Positions 32,989 to 44,659 of a stretch of 64,000 bases of DNA are shown piece after piece. The translations under genes were made by a program, and so were the position numbers. Positions within the stretch are counted from its first letter, which is position 1, and the number at the start of each line of letters is the position of its first letter. The DNA comes from Alentia gelatinosa (taxonomy: Eukaryota; Annelida; Polychaeta; Phyllodocida; Polynoidae): contig OX465582.1 of NCBI GenBank assembly GCA_950022655.1, forward strand, positions 95,184,704 through 95,248,703, given 5' to 3'. Under the pieces are notes generated by a model. The model was not told the DNA's origin. It did not search any database and saw only the letters and a list, made by a program, of their open reading frames with translations.

Positions 32989-33212
32989 GTTCAGAGATAT
33001 CAGTTTTCTACTTATCTGTGGAATTCCAGTTATGTAATTGATGTTCCTTTCGTCAAACAAAGATGATATCGATTTAGCCTCATTTACGCCAATGAAACAG
33101 TGGTTTGAACCTCCCCACAGACCTTCAGTCATGGCCGACAAGTCATATTATCAAAGTTTTCCCGGTCTCTCTGAGGGAGAAAAATTCCCTGCCCCCAACT
33201 GATATCCCTGCA
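32989..33212. mobile_element. hAT-like MITE family H
   Basis: Ends CAGAGATATCAGTTTTC and AACTGATATCCCTG. The interior matches 24548-24816 and 47816-48090. Confidence 0.75.
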
Positions 33213-33725
33213 GATTAAAAACTAAACTATTACTATGTATCAACTCCTTTGAGCATAAGCCCACTTGTATCTGAAACCAGTCGATATTGTGTACATACTC
33301 CATTCTGATTTAACCATATTATTTTCATATGATACTGGCCTTGGTTCACTCTATGTGGGAACATGTGGGGGAAAAAGACTGGGCGTATAAATTACCCAGT
33401 CATGACTTGTATAAAGCGCGCTCAACGTGAACATCTTACCCTTGACATCACGCACATATGAGTGCAGCTCTTGTGACCTGTGGCATGTCTTAGAATCTGC
33501 GCTTAACCTTAAGGTCCCCCACCCCCCCTGGTTCCAGCCCTGTCGATTTGCTGCTACAGTTGCTATCCCACCAAGATGGTTATGCTTCGTCGCTTATCAA
33601 GTTAACATGGATATCCTAAGGGTTATAGCTAGACTCGCCTCAGTCCTTGTGTCCTACCAACTTAGACAGGCTCCAGTCTCTGCATCCTTTGGCTACCCGT
33701 CCACCTACATTACCCCTCTTCGCTG
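33213..33725. other. Noncoding DNA
   Basis: No gene is seen. The right part (from about 33650) contains the CTCCAGTCTCTGCATCCTTT block of repeat K, into which the next SINE inserted. Confidence 0.5.
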
Positions 33726-33738
33726 GAATCCCTTGATT

Positions 33739-34071
33739 CGAGTTGTCTCAGTGGTTAGGGCACTGGACTTGTAATCCCAAGGTTGTAGGACTTTGTGGGT
33801 TCGAGTCCCACTGCAGCCACTCTTCTCCTTCATTCCCAGCAGTGGTAGATTTACTGCTATATCAAAGGCCAATCGTTCTCATACCATGTCTATGTGGTGT
33901 GGGAACTAAAAGAACTCTCACCTCGGTAAATGGGTAGGGGTGAGATTTCTATCTGAATTCATTTCATAGATTCGATCACCACCCATGTGGTGTAAAAGAA
34001 CCTTGAGTAAGTCTGGTGAGAACCTCTAATGGTTAACTGGACGTTGAATCAAACCAACCAACCAACCAACC
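33739..34071 (+). mobile_element. tRNA-derived SINE, full length with 13-bp TSD
   Basis: The head GTCTCAGTGGTTAGGGCACT resembles a tRNA A-box region. ACTTGTAAT fits an anticodon loop with TGT (Thr), and GGTTCGAGTCC (33798-33808) is a clear B box. The body follows with the CAGCAGTGGTAGATTTACTG and CATGTCTATGTGGTGTGGGA blocks. The tail is GGACGTTGAATC plus AACC repeats. AATCCCTTGATTC flanks both ends exactly (33726-33738 and 34072-34084), so it is a recent insertion. Confidence 0.95.
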
Positions 34072-34084
34072 AATCCCTTGATTC

Positions 34085-34390
34085 ATAGGCCTGTCAGGGT
34101 AGGATACATATTGCAATGAACTTAATTCTGATTTTCTTCAGTCATTTAATGACTTCATAATCAAAGACTTCAGCAAGTCTATACCCACCTCTCCCTGCCA
34201 GCTACCCGCAGCCTTACCCCCCCCCCCCCCCCCACCACCCACCATCCACTTTCCCTGCCCTCCACTTCCCTTGCCCTCCACTTCCCTTGCCCTCCACTTC
34301 CCTTGCCCTGCTTGATTCCTGAACCTGTCAGGGGAAGCTTACACCTTCAATGAATGTTCATAATAAAAAAAAACTCGAGCAAGTCTAAGT
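34085..34390 (-). repeat. Repeat K fragments around a C-run
   Basis: Both edges carry the K end (GACTTCAGCAAGTCT near 34165 and CTCGAGCAAGTCT near 34375). Between them are a run of about 17 C (34217-34233) and CCTCCACTTCCCTTG repeats. 34391-34796 shows no gene. Confidence 0.6.
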
Positions 34391-34796
34391 TATGGCAAGC
34401 CAGTGTATGAAATACTGAGCTGCAGATCTGACAGTATAATGGACCCCAGCTATCATAGATAATGTTGAAATAAAGCCTGGGATAGAGCAGTTATTTGTAG
34501 TTGATTGTGATCGGGAGTGAGAGTCTTATGATGTAGAGGTCTAGACATGCAGGCGGGTAGTGCTGGCCGAGCTAGGAGCGTGTCGAGACGTTCTCCACTA
34601 AACCAAGCACTGTGATCTCCAATAGAAGGGAGACTCACTGCTCACAGAACGGCGGCCACCTCAATGCTAAAAAAGATACATCATAATACAACAAAAAAGC
34701 CAGCCCACATGTGGATCTTGGAAGTAGTGATTAGCGACATCAGAACCATTATATAGGGAGAGCCAGACAACTCGCAGAAAAAAAAAGTTTTAGATA

Positions 34797-34950
34797 GGGG
34801 CCATCCATAAAGAATGTACACAGTATTCATGAAATTTTGGACATCACCCCCCGATATTGTAAGCAATAGAAAAAAGAAGGAGCATATGCAAAATGTCCAA
34901 TTTTTTACGCCAACTACTCCTCAGTGCGTGTGTTCTTTATGGATGTCCCC
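34797..34950. mobile_element. MITE family M
   Basis: The GGGGCCATCCATAAAGAATG and TTCTTTATGGATGTCCCC ends are complementary. Confidence 0.75.
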
Positions 34951-35284
34951 AGAGAAGGAAGAATCGAAGAGTTGATTGAGGTAAACCGATAAAGCTGGTT
35001 GAGGCATGTTGCTGACAAGCACAGGACACTGCGGGCAGGTAGTTCACTGTCCGGCACTCCTTGCTCTCGCCGTCCGCCCATCTGTCTTTCCATCTGTTCA
35101 TCCATTCCTCCCTCTGTCCATCACAACGTAATATCCAGCCACTCACCCCTCTGTTCTTTCCCTCGATTCCCTCTTTCACATGCTTCCAATCTCTCATCAG
35201 CCCTTCCCCCTCTCTCCTCTTCATCTGTCTCTCTGACTTGTCCTTCGCGGCAGCCTTCCCTCCATCGACCCCGCTGTTCGTCCC

Positions 35285-35441
35285 GGGGTCCACCCATGAA
35301 GTGCATATGCACTGAGGGGGGAAGTGGGTGCCAAACATTTTGAAAATTTTGCTTATGCTCCTTCTTTGTTCTATCGCGTACAAGATGGGAAGGGGAGTCA
35401 AAATTTCAGAAAATTAGCATACATACTTTAAGGATGGCCCC
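35285..35441. mobile_element. MITE family M, diverged
   Basis: GGGGTCCACCCATGAAGTGC and CATACTTTAAGGATGGCCCC ends. The interior GCTCCTTCTTTGTTCTATCG matches the other M copies in reverse. Confidence 0.7.
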
Positions 35442-35507
35442 CCACCCTCTATGCCTTCCTTTGTCCATTCGTAGATCTGCCTGCCCTTCCCTCCCTCACT
35501 ATTTCCC

Positions 35508-35801
35508 TCCCTCCCTCCCTCCCTCCCTCCCTCCCTCCCTCCCTCCCTCCCTCCCTCCCTCCCTCCCTCCCTCCCTCCCTCCCTCCCTCCCTCCCTCCCT
35601 CCCTCCCTCCCTCCCTCCCTCCCTCCCTCCCTCCCTCCCTCCCTCCCTCCCTCCCTCCCTCCCTCCCCTCCCTCCCTCCCTCCCTCCCTCCCTCCCTCCC
35701 TCCCTCCCTCCCTCCCTCCCTCCCTCCCTCCCTCCCTCCCTCCCTCCCTCCCTCCCTCCCTCCCTCCCTCCCTCCCTCCCTCCCTCCCTCCCTCCCTCCC
35801 C
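35508..35801. repeat. (CCCT)n microsatellite, about 290 bp
   Basis: About 73 CCCT units with a single interruption near 35665. The pure pyrimidine/purine strands could form triplex or quadruplex DNA. The flanks 35050-35280 and 35802-35900 are also C/T-rich. Confidence 0.97.
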
Positions 35802-36387
35802 TTAAATCTGACCACCTCTCCAGCTCCCTATTACCCTTCACTACTAATTCCTCTCCCCTGAACCCTCTCGGGCCTGTGCCCTTTCCTTCATCCGCCCGTC
35901 AGTCCCCTGATGTTGCGAGTGACCCCTGCTTCTAGGATGGCTGCCCTGTCAGATCAGGCGAGGACTATCTTAGTCCCTGCTGCCTTAGGGCTACGAAGAA
36001 AGTAGTCCCTACGGCCAGTTAGAACTGTATGTATCTAGTCCCTGAACGCCAACCACAAACCGGAAGGTCAGCGGCCGGCGTCCGCACAGCGTCTGTGCAG
36101 CGTTTGATGGGCGTTCGTGGTCGATGGACAGACGTATCACTGGACAAAGCCACCAGAAATATATCTCACCCCTGGTACAAATTTAGCCAAAGGAATAACA
36201 TTTAAAAAAACACACAATTCTACGATCACTCAGTTGAAGTGAAAATAATACGCCATGGTCATGGCGTAGTGAATACGAGATGATAACATAGGCGATTGAC
36301 CAATCAGCGGTCAGGATTTCAAAGAGAAGACAAGAAAAGAGAAGAGATTTAAACGTCCCTAACAGTGAAAGGGGGGAGATGAATACA
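35802..36387. other. Noncoding DNA
   Basis: No gene is seen. TATCTCACCCCTGGTA near 36160 is an isolated module-A end of element F. Confidence 0.5.
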
Positions 36388-36482
36388 AAACTGCACTCGA
36401 GTCTTTCGCCTCGATGACGATTGCGGATGATCCAAACTCGTGTAGTATTGTCTATTTATACGATTCACGATGCAGTTTTATA
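36388..36482. repeat. Foldback palindrome
   Basis: AAAACTGCACTCGAG and TTCACGATGCAGTTTT pair, with an off-centre tip GAGTCTTTCGCCTCG. It belongs to the same structural group as elements F and G. Confidence 0.6.
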
Positions 36483-36726
36483 TAAGTCTCCCACCCACAC
36501 CCACGACAAGCACTCCATTCTCCGTGGCGTACTCAAAATGTCAATGTCCTCGAGAGTGAGAAGAGTGCATTAAGAGAACCAAGACTAACCCGTATCATTG
36601 TCGCACGCGCCGAGTAATTATTGCAGGAATAACTGTAAAAAAAGTGCGTATCCGTAGAAAAAACATGGGTAGAAGGCGCCTGCAAGATGGAAATTACTAG
36701 ATTAGATTGGACGAGCTTGTGTTTTA

Positions 36727-36948
36727 TTGTTTTGTTGGGTATTTTTTCACCAGGAGCTGAGCAGTTGGAGAGTAGCAGCCTTTGTCTCGGTGCAGAGCGC
36801 GGCAGTGCTTAGACCCGAGCGCGGCAGTGCTCAGACCCGTGTTAGAGCAAATGTAATGAGTTTTCATGGCGTTAATTTCGGCTTCCGTGAGTCATTTTCC
36901 CGCAAGAAAGATGATTGCCAATATCAACATCTGCTGAATGTAGTGTGA
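36727..36948 (+). other. GC-richer block, possible noncoding or 5' exon
   Basis: This CpG-containing segment stands out from AT-rich surroundings. It has a pyrimidine tract and CAG before AGCTGAGCAG, a duplicated GAGCGCGGCAGTGCT, and GTGAGT near 36891. It could be a 5' UTR exon of a gene outside the window. The reading frame is not recognisable as a protein. Confidence 0.2.
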
Positions 36949-37457
36949 TTGTTTCACTGATGATGATCTCGCGCTGTACATGTGTCCGTGAAAACTTGAC
37001 AATCAAAAGAGATTTATTTCATACAATGTCAGGCTTGATTTTGCGTTTAAGCATACATACTAGGATCGTACATTTCAGATCGTACCCTTTTCTGTACTTT
37101 GTCCAAGGGCTAACGACTTATAATTATGATAAAGGTAATGGTAGTGGTAAGAGTAATAACAATCAAGAAAAATATAAAATTTATATTAAAATGATATTTA
37201 AGTTTTTTGTTGTATTTTTTTTTATATTCAGGTAAAGACATACGACTCACCCAAGCTGGGCGTTTATACATGTAGTCAATAACAAGAAATATGACATATA
37301 AGACCAAGAACAATAGACAATACAGTTAAAAGTTCTTTAGCTAAGACAACATAAACCATTCATAAGGTTATCCATAAGTATTGAATAAAGTTGACCCACA
37401 TAGTCCCTGGGTCTCTATGATATACAGAAACAGATCTACATGTACGATGCTAGATTA
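36949..37457. other. AT-rich noncoding DNA
   Basis: No gene is seen. Confidence 0.5.
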
Positions 37458-37461
37458 TTAA

Positions 37462-37794
37462 CCCTTTAAAGTCAAATGATGCCTTGAGGCATCAGCCGGC
37501 CCAGGGCGAATGATGCCTTGAGGAATCATTTCTCAAAAATATACAAATTCGTTTTTAACAAGAAAATAATGGAGCAGTATTAATCAAATTTTCACAGGAT
37601 GTAGATCTAACATCACAATTAGTATTTTTATTAAGAAAAATGAAATTTATAAGAATATATATCGTATCACATGATCAAACACTCAAATTATTGGTTTTGA
37701 CGACTAAGTGCTCGTCCCCTAGCGCTATAAAGTGCCACCACCACCCGTCCTTAATTTTAGGGTAGCTCAGCCGCAGACACCCGTCCTTAAAGGG
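37462..37794. mobile_element. piggyBac-like TTAA MITE
   Basis: CCCTTTAAAG at the left and CTTAAAGGG at the right are flanked on each side by TTAA (37458-37461 and 37795-37798). The interior holds the palindrome GATGCCTTGAGGCATC, which recurs as GATGCCTTGAGGAATC. It has no coding capacity. Confidence 0.75.
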
Positions 37795-37798
37795 TTAA

Positions 37799-38459
37799 AC
37801 GGGCCCCTGTCTACTGAACTTCAATGTCTGGGTCTCCACCTGGACCCCTCCCTACCCACACACGCATCTCAAGTCTGGCTGTCCCCTAAACGGTGAAATA
37901 ACGGGGAAATTAACTGCACGCACAGAACTTCGGTGCCAAATGACAGGTCAAACGGCTGCCCATGGATGTCCCAAAAGCTGCAGAAATAGCGGGAAAGGTT
38001 ACACAAGAAATGATGATGTCAGGACACAAAATTGGCAAAACCGAAGGAATGCCACATAATGATTAAACGGCACGGCACTCAAGGAGAATGTTGGAGAATT
38101 GCTAGCGAGGTGATGATGTCACGGTACACAAGGTATGGTGACGTCAGTATGTGCAATTGTAAAGGCCTCAAAACACACACATAATGATGACGTCAGACCA
38201 CAAAGGCCATAACACGTTAGACTATTCAAGTTCGGTACCAAGTACCACAATGTCATGCTTAATATATAGGAAAACCGAAACTATTGTCCTTCAAGCAGAG
38301 TTTAAGTTGAATATTTTGTAGAATTATTTTTTATATTAGTTCGGCTCACCAGGATCTTTACACTCTTGTGGATAGTGATACAGAGTATCAGATTGCACAA
38401 TGTACTCCACCAAGACTGAACTGAAAAATGGAACATAATTAAATGCCCATGGAAGGCAT
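37799..38459. other. Noncoding DNA
   Basis: No gene is seen. GATGATGTCA and GATGACGTCA words recur at 38010-38200. Confidence 0.5.
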
Positions 38460-38472
38460 ACCAAGGAGCAGT

Positions 38473-38772
38473 CCTTTGAGTGTAAAACATCTCATGCTTC
38501 ATTGTCAGGTAACTCGGAAAAGCAGGGAAACATTCCTGAAAAATGCAATATCAATGCACAGTGTGTTCCACAACACTGGCAAGAAAGAAATTCTTGGATT
38601 CCTTAGGGAGTCCAAGATTTTTGAAAAGTTATAAAAACCAGTACACTGCCTGGTCCTTCCAGGCAATAGACCCTAAACTTCAGTTAGGACCTACTTAGAA
38701 AAGTATTGACCACAGCAGTCTGATAACAGTTAATTATGATTATTGGACGTTAGATCAACCAAACCTAACCAA
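38473..38772 (+). mobile_element. Young 5'-truncated LINE 3' end with 13-bp TSD
   Basis: The first 160 bp encode VKHLMLHCQVTRKSRETFLK and EILGFLRESKIFEKL-stop, the usual end of I/Jockey-type LINE proteins (H..C motif, then LGFLxESxI). The tail TTGGACGTTAGATCAACC plus AACC-like repeats is shared with the SINE. ACCAAGGAGCAGT flanks both ends exactly (38460-38472, 38773-38785), so the insertion is recent. Confidence 0.9.
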
Positions 38773-38785
38773 ACCAAGGAGCAGT

Positions 38786-40626
38786 TTCTGTCACAGACGG
38801 ATAAATGCAGGACTCTAAAGTTGTAGTTACTTTCAACTTAGCATTACTCAATACCACATTGACAGCCGACAGGTGAAGAGAAAAACAAAGAGAGAAATAC
38901 ATGGGCAATGACTGTCACAGAAACCCACCCACAATTTGTGACAAAGGGAAGTACCTACATAGTTAAGTAATCATGGAACACCTTAAGCGGGATTCACATG
39001 ATGCGATTCATGTCCCTCACAGGGTGTTTGTCTGAAACAAACCCTGCTGAGATTCTCGAACACAATCTCTTCGTCTAAATTGTAGGTTTCCATTTCATAG
39101 AAGCATATCTTTTTCCCCTGCAATTGGTGGCTACGTTTACCTCTAAAAAGGAACAGAATCTCATGAGATTTTTAATCAGGTGAAGTACATGAATCCCACC
39201 GTGTGAATTCCACTTTACATGAAGGTTCATAACGTACCACGATTTTTTTATACTCTCCTTATAGCCCATTTCCATTGGCCATCACCAATATACAGTCAGG
39301 GACCACCGACAGACCTTGAGCACTTCTGCCGTAAAATGGAAATAGGCTATTAGGAGAACTTAGAAAATCTACACCGTTTTCGTCGGCCAATGGAAACGGG
39401 TCTTAAGAGTGGCCCCCTCTCTCACCAAGGTTGCTGGCCCTCTGACAGGCGGGCTCGAGGATTGCATACTTTTAACTGTGACTGTGTCTTTGTCTATGGC
39501 GGCTCAGTGTGAAAAGGTTGTTCATGCTAGTCTCTGTCTTCTTCCAACCTGCTTGTTTATTCCACGTGCTCAGCGGCAGTTTTTATCTTTGTTCTATTAT
39601 TGTCTGCCATGAACTGCAACCGATTTAAAATGCAGACAAGTTTTATTTTGGTATCTCTGTGGTGTGTCTGACTGAGTTGTTTCTATTTCGGATGTGTTTT
39701 TTTTGTCTAGTCATTTTATAATTCTCTTTCTGTTGTATCAGTGAAAAACCTATCACATTACTAATTCTGACGTGTCAGAAAACACCTGTCCAGTTAATAT
39801 CATTGATCCTGTTTCTATCGATGACTTTCCTTATTGTCTAGTTGAGCTGTAACTTGGTCGAATGATTATTCAGGTTTAGGAGTTAATATATTATGTATAT
39901 ATATACATGTATATGTATGTATATGTGCGTGTATATATAGAGAGAGAAATCTACACGAACAGGGAAGTGAAAAAATCGATATTTACTACAAACGAAACAT
40001 GTTTTTGTAGAGTAATGTACACGTCCATAAAATGACACATTTAGAATATATATGATTTTTCATCATTCTTCAGAAAAAGGGAGGGAACCTAGGTGTTTTT
40101 TCTAACGCTAACTGGCAACCCTATCCCCGATACATGGAATAGAACGTGCATAGAGCGATGTCAACACACATTCAGGAGATAGATCTATGCAGACTTTCAA
40201 AGCGAGAACATATCGAAAGGAATGTACTATTCTAGAGTACCACATAAAAAGGAGAATTCCAATAGAATCATACTTCTTAAAACCCGTAGAAAGAGTAACA
40301 GCAGGGGCTAAAGAATCATTTAACTTGCCCCTTTGTCGTGAAGCGTTTCAGTTGTAAAGCCAATTGAAAGGAAGTCATGCTAAAGAAAAAAATGCTTTTA
40401 ATAAAAAGAAATTCTCCCAGGTTCATGGACAGGGTTATATCTTCACAGTGACAACGTCTAGGGCACGTAAGCAATGACCCGTGGCCCGCTCCTGAAAAGG
40501 CAGTCTTCAGAAGATCTTGAGAAACTGGGTATCTCAGCCAGTCCCAAAAATCCATTCCTTTAGCTGGAAATATAGCTTTTATATCCTTTACAACATATAT
40601 CAAGTGAATGAAAACCACTAAATCTG
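38786..40626. other. Noncoding DNA
   Basis: No gene is recognisable. There are (TA)/(GTATA) microsatellite runs at about 39890-39945. Confidence 0.5.
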
Positions 40627-40835
40627 ACCAGCAATGGTAGATTTACTGCTATATCAAAGGCCAATCCATCTCATTCCATGTATATATATCTGTGGTGTGG
40701 GAAGTAAAAGAACTCTCACTTCGGTGAATGTGTAGGGATGAGATTTCTACCTAAATTAATGTCAGAGATTCGGTCAAACCCAAAGTAAGTCTAATAGAAC
40801 ATATTGGACGTTAAACTAACTACCCAAACAAACAA
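40627..40835 (+). mobile_element. SINE copy, 5' truncated
   Basis: It starts within the body at CAGCAATGGTAGATTTACTG, passes GATTTCTACCTAAATTAATG and ends TTGGACGTTAAACTAAC plus an A/C-rich tail. The tail also contains AAGTCTAATAGAACA. Confidence 0.85.
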
Positions 40836-41198
40836 ACTCAATCCAAGCCGCAGTGGGGAAAGTCCATAACACTGATTATAGAAACTAGTCCCAGGAGAAA
40901 TATACCCCCAGATGATGACCCCCCAACCCCGCCCCTTCCAACCTGCCCTTCCCTATGTGTGAGGTGTATGTCCATTCACCTTCACCCACCCGGGCACTTA
41001 ATACACACTCCTGTACCCTAGCGGTACAATTGTGCCCTCACAACTGGGGAAATATTTGCAGTAACGCCAGGCGCCGGCGTTTGGGATAAGGATGAGTCAG
41101 CGGTAGACGAGTGGCCACCAAGAGCTTTCTATGGCCAGCCGTTTTACAATATATTTCTAATTTGTGTTTTTTTTTTTCGATAAACCATACACTGTACT

Positions 41199-41440
41199 AT
41201 CTCACCCCTGGTATTTTTTTCTCAGACTTAACATTGGAAACTCGTACTCAACGCCCATGGAATATTGTAGACAGATACTCAATAGGGGGGGGGGGGGGGT
41301 GATGTCACAAATTCTAGCCAATTAGTCAGTGATAGGGGTGAGATAAAACATGAACTGAACACGATCCATAGCCACTGATAATATGCCAATCCTTTTGGTT
41401 TGCTCTGTAAACTTACTCGGCTTTGCCACGTGAGATCATT
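41199..41440 (+). mobile_element. Compound foldback element F, one arm lost
   Basis: ATCTCACCCCTGGTATTTTT through AGGGGTGAGATAA is intact. The palindrome arm ends just past the tip CTCGGCTTTGCCACGTGAG. 41281-41300 is a run of G. Confidence 0.75.
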
Positions 41441-42577
41441 TATTATACACCTTTCCCTGAAAAGTGGCATACAGGCATACATCTTGCCCTATTTACCCGT
41501 ATGCGCCAGCTTTTGCAGCCCGGAGCATATAACATATTTGTGTGCTCCTGGTGTGGTGCTACACACTCCCTATGTGTTTTCTATGGACATTTTTATTAGG
41601 TGGATAATACAGGTTTAATCACTACGTATGCGCAATATATTGGATCCCAAAAAGCCAAAACATGTATATTTACTTCAAGCTATATTGCATCTACAGACGC
41701 ATTTTTCGCACCCGTAAATCCAAAATAAATTTCATATATCTGGTATTTTCGACACATTCAAATTCCATCTAAAAGAAGGAAATATTTGGTGAAGGGACCA
41801 CTAACCATTGATTACTCACAGCTAATTGTAGTTTGATACGTTTTATTATGGTTGCCATCATTCATCCATCCTGTTCTGTTGGTTGATTATTGTCTAGTAT
41901 TTGCCCCACATGTTTTGGCAGGAGATCTGTCTTCCGTCAGGGACTAGAGGGTTTCCTTGAAGAAAATGCGTGGTAAACCGGCTTGCCATGGCCTACCATA
42001 GCACGTCCTTGGTTACTGGTTCGGCAGTACTTTCTCGCCCTGTAATGGTGACCAGACCTGTTTGGACGCGCAGATTGCCCATGACACATAATCCAGCTGC
42101 AAGGCTGTTTAGATTAGATCATGATTGGGATTCAACTGAAATGAGATCGGGTGAAGTACCTTCATTGTGTACCATATATCATACGGCATGCATTTAATAC
42201 AAACGTCGATGTAAGACGGACCGGTACGGTAAAAACTGGTTGATACATCATTGTGTTGGCCTGCCTCCCCCCATCCACCCATCTCCAGTTTAAAAACAAA
42301 CACCTTATGATGCTGCATATTACATGGATGACAGGGTTTTTTAGATTGATAAAAGATGGTATCAACCACCGTTGTAAATACGTAAAAAATGCCAGTGCAT
42401 TGGGCACGTGGGAGCTCTGGGGATCTTACGGTATGCATTGATTTATATTCATGACGTTTTTTTCTGTGTATCCTCATATTTATTCTCTAATTACTTCAAC
42501 CTGTAGATAGGTGAACCACCAGGATGTTACTGTCAACCACGGAAATAATCAACAAAATATTACTACATGTATGTATA
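41441..42577. other. Noncoding DNA
   Basis: No gene is seen. On the minus strand near 41910-41945 is a third, weak relative of the CTGACG...GCC-AAAAC motif. Confidence 0.5.
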
Positions 42578-43062
42578 TAGCAGGCACAGTGGTGATTGCT
42601 AGTTCCGCCATCATCGACCAGGATGTTTTAAAATAGTGCCACTGTAGTCGGGGGACAACCACTATTTTCTGCTGTCATAATCTATAGCTAATCGTCAGAC
42701 GAGACTAATACTGGGGACACACCAAGCGAGAAATGCAGCGATTTCCGGAATCGCCAACACAAATTGGTGTGTATGTGAGCTATAATTTCATATTTCATCT
42801 GATTATTGCTTCTGATACGCTAAATCATCGGTGGGCGATATTACTATGAAATAGTTAGTATCCCACATCCATGCCACTTTGTGTTGGCGATTCCGGAGAT
42901 CGCTGCATTGACTCACTTGCCTTTAACCCTTTTATGGCAAACAAACGAAAACATTCTTGATAAAATCCACTGATAACTGGACCTGCCAGTTGGTGTTTTA
43001 TTTAGCGTCACAGACACTCAGACAAGATGGCCGCGTCCATAACACAATAGCTATGTGCCCGA
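42578..43062. mobile_element. Element B split by a nested MITE
   Basis: GGCACAGTGGTGATTGCTAG at the left and CAATAGCTATGTGCCC at the right are the B ends. The middle is interrupted at 42711-42925 by another element. Confidence 0.8.
42711..42925. mobile_element. MITE family C (GGGACACACCAAG ends)
   Basis: GCAGCGATTTCCGGAATCGC and its near complement GCGATTCCGGAGATCGCTGC form long inverted ends. It sits inside element B. A second copy is 43811-44306. Confidence 0.8.
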
Positions 43063-43265
43063 AAGCCGGAGACCATATGTTTGAAAAGCGCATGGTTACA
43101 TAGTTGCTGCATATTGCTCCGTGTAATCATGCACAGTGTATACAGTCCTATTATCGATGTGCTTCACCAGGCAGCCGAGGCCTTGATACCACCTAATCTG
43201 GTAAATTTGACCTCGCCGTAATCTGACATAATTGTTGCTGCAATGTAAATTATCGCACACATACT

Positions 43266-43412
43266 ATTAGGAAACGTCCTTACTGTGGACGAAACGGTTC
43301 CTGTTCGAGGTCAGTCATCGATTTCATACTGCCTGACGCCACATGCGGAAGGCAGTATGAAATCGACGACTGACCGAGAACGAGAACCATTTCATCTACA
43401 GTAAGGATGTTT
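43266..43412. repeat. Foldback palindrome
   Basis: GTCCTTACTGTGGACGAAAC / CATCTACAGTAAGGAT outer arms and TCGATTTCATACTGCC / GGCAGTATGAAATCGA inner arms meet at TGACGCCACATGCGGA. Confidence 0.8.
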
Positions 43413-43810
43413 GCTTATTATTATATACCTTTAATTGGTGAAAAAACGCCATCTAAATGACATGCAAAATCGCAGTCACAGCGGGCACGAACATTATTAT
43501 TTCTGCACCCCTAGCAGCGGGCAGTATTTGATAGACATTCGGACAAAGGTATATAATAATACCTAGAATCTGTCGTATTACTACTCATTGGTTGAAACAG
43601 AAGACCATGTATTGTGTTATGTTTGTGCGTAGGTTCGGTGGTTTTGAAATAATTAAAAATTCTTGCACGTAATAACTGTCTTCATCTTATTCAAGTTAAA
43701 AGTACTGGAGTAACAATAGTTAGTTTGAATGAAATAGTATCCAAATCCTATAGGATTACCTAGTCCCTGCGTGATTTGTATTGACTATTAAACGCCGTTA
43801 CTTAAGCCGG

Positions 43811-44306
43811 GAACACACCAAGTAAGCAACGTGACGATTTACCGAATGGCCAACACAAAATAGCGTATATGTGAGGTATAATTTCACATCTCACCTGATT
43901 ATTGCTTTGTGGGTTAGAGTTTGTGTCCCACTGCAGACACTCTTCTCCTTCATTCCCAGCAGTGGTAGATTTTCTGCCATATCAAAGGCCAATCATTCTC
44001 ATACCATGTCTATGTGGGAATTAAAAGAACTCTCAGCTTGGTAAATGTGTAGGGGTGAGATTTCTACCTAAATTCATCACATAGATTCGATCACCACCCT
44101 TGTGGTGTAAAAGAACTTTGAGAAAGTCGGCTGAGAATCTCTAATGGACGTTAAATCAAACCAACCAACCAAAAATGATTATTGCTTCTGAGACGCTAGA
44201 TTACCAGTAGGAGCTATTCCTGTGAAATGATATCTCGCATACACATAATTTTGTTTTGGCGATTCTGGAAATCGCTGCATTTCTCACTTGGTGTGTCCCC
44301 GGCTTC
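43811..44306. mobile_element. MITE family C interrupted by a SINE
   Basis: The ends are GCCGGGAACACACCAAGTAA and TCACTTGGTGTGTCCCCGGC. The interior ATTATTGCTTCTGA matches the 42711 copy once the SINE (43908-44175) is removed. Confidence 0.85.
43908..44175 (+). mobile_element. SINE, 5' truncated, 12-bp TSD
   Basis: It starts in the B-box region (TGTGGGTTAGAGTTTGTGTC), covers the full body and ends GGACGTTAAATCAAACC plus AACC repeats. TGATTATTGCTT flanks both sides exactly (43896-43907 and 44176-44187). Confidence 0.93.
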
Positions 44307-44659
44307 AGACAGTTTTTATAAAAAAGAGATGTGTTTTGACAACAATTCGCCTATATGGGCATTCTTCCATCGCCGCAGTTATTTGATATATAGGAGTTGT
44401 AGTAAAGATGATACATTGTTTCATCTGCTTAGTACGTAGCGCAGTTAACTGTAACTTAACATCCGGTAGAGTCATTCATTATAAATTATCGTCAATCGCT
44501 TCATAAGGGAGTATTCATACATATCGAGATATTCAGGCTTATGACCTACAGCCCATATCAATCAACAACAAGAAGAAAAAAACAGAAAAAAGAAAGTTAG
44601 GTTTGTTAATAAATCAAGATGATTAAGTCCATAAGACCTGTAAGATTCACATACAGTGA

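Noticed and set aside
33745..33822. tRNA-Thr(TGT) gene
   Set aside because: The tRNA-like head belongs to a SINE with a body, an AACC tail and a 13-bp target duplication; the acceptor stem does not pair well.
35414..35841. Long Gly/Arg/Glu and Pro/Ser frames of about 130 residues
   Set aside because: Pure translation of the (CCCT)n microsatellite.
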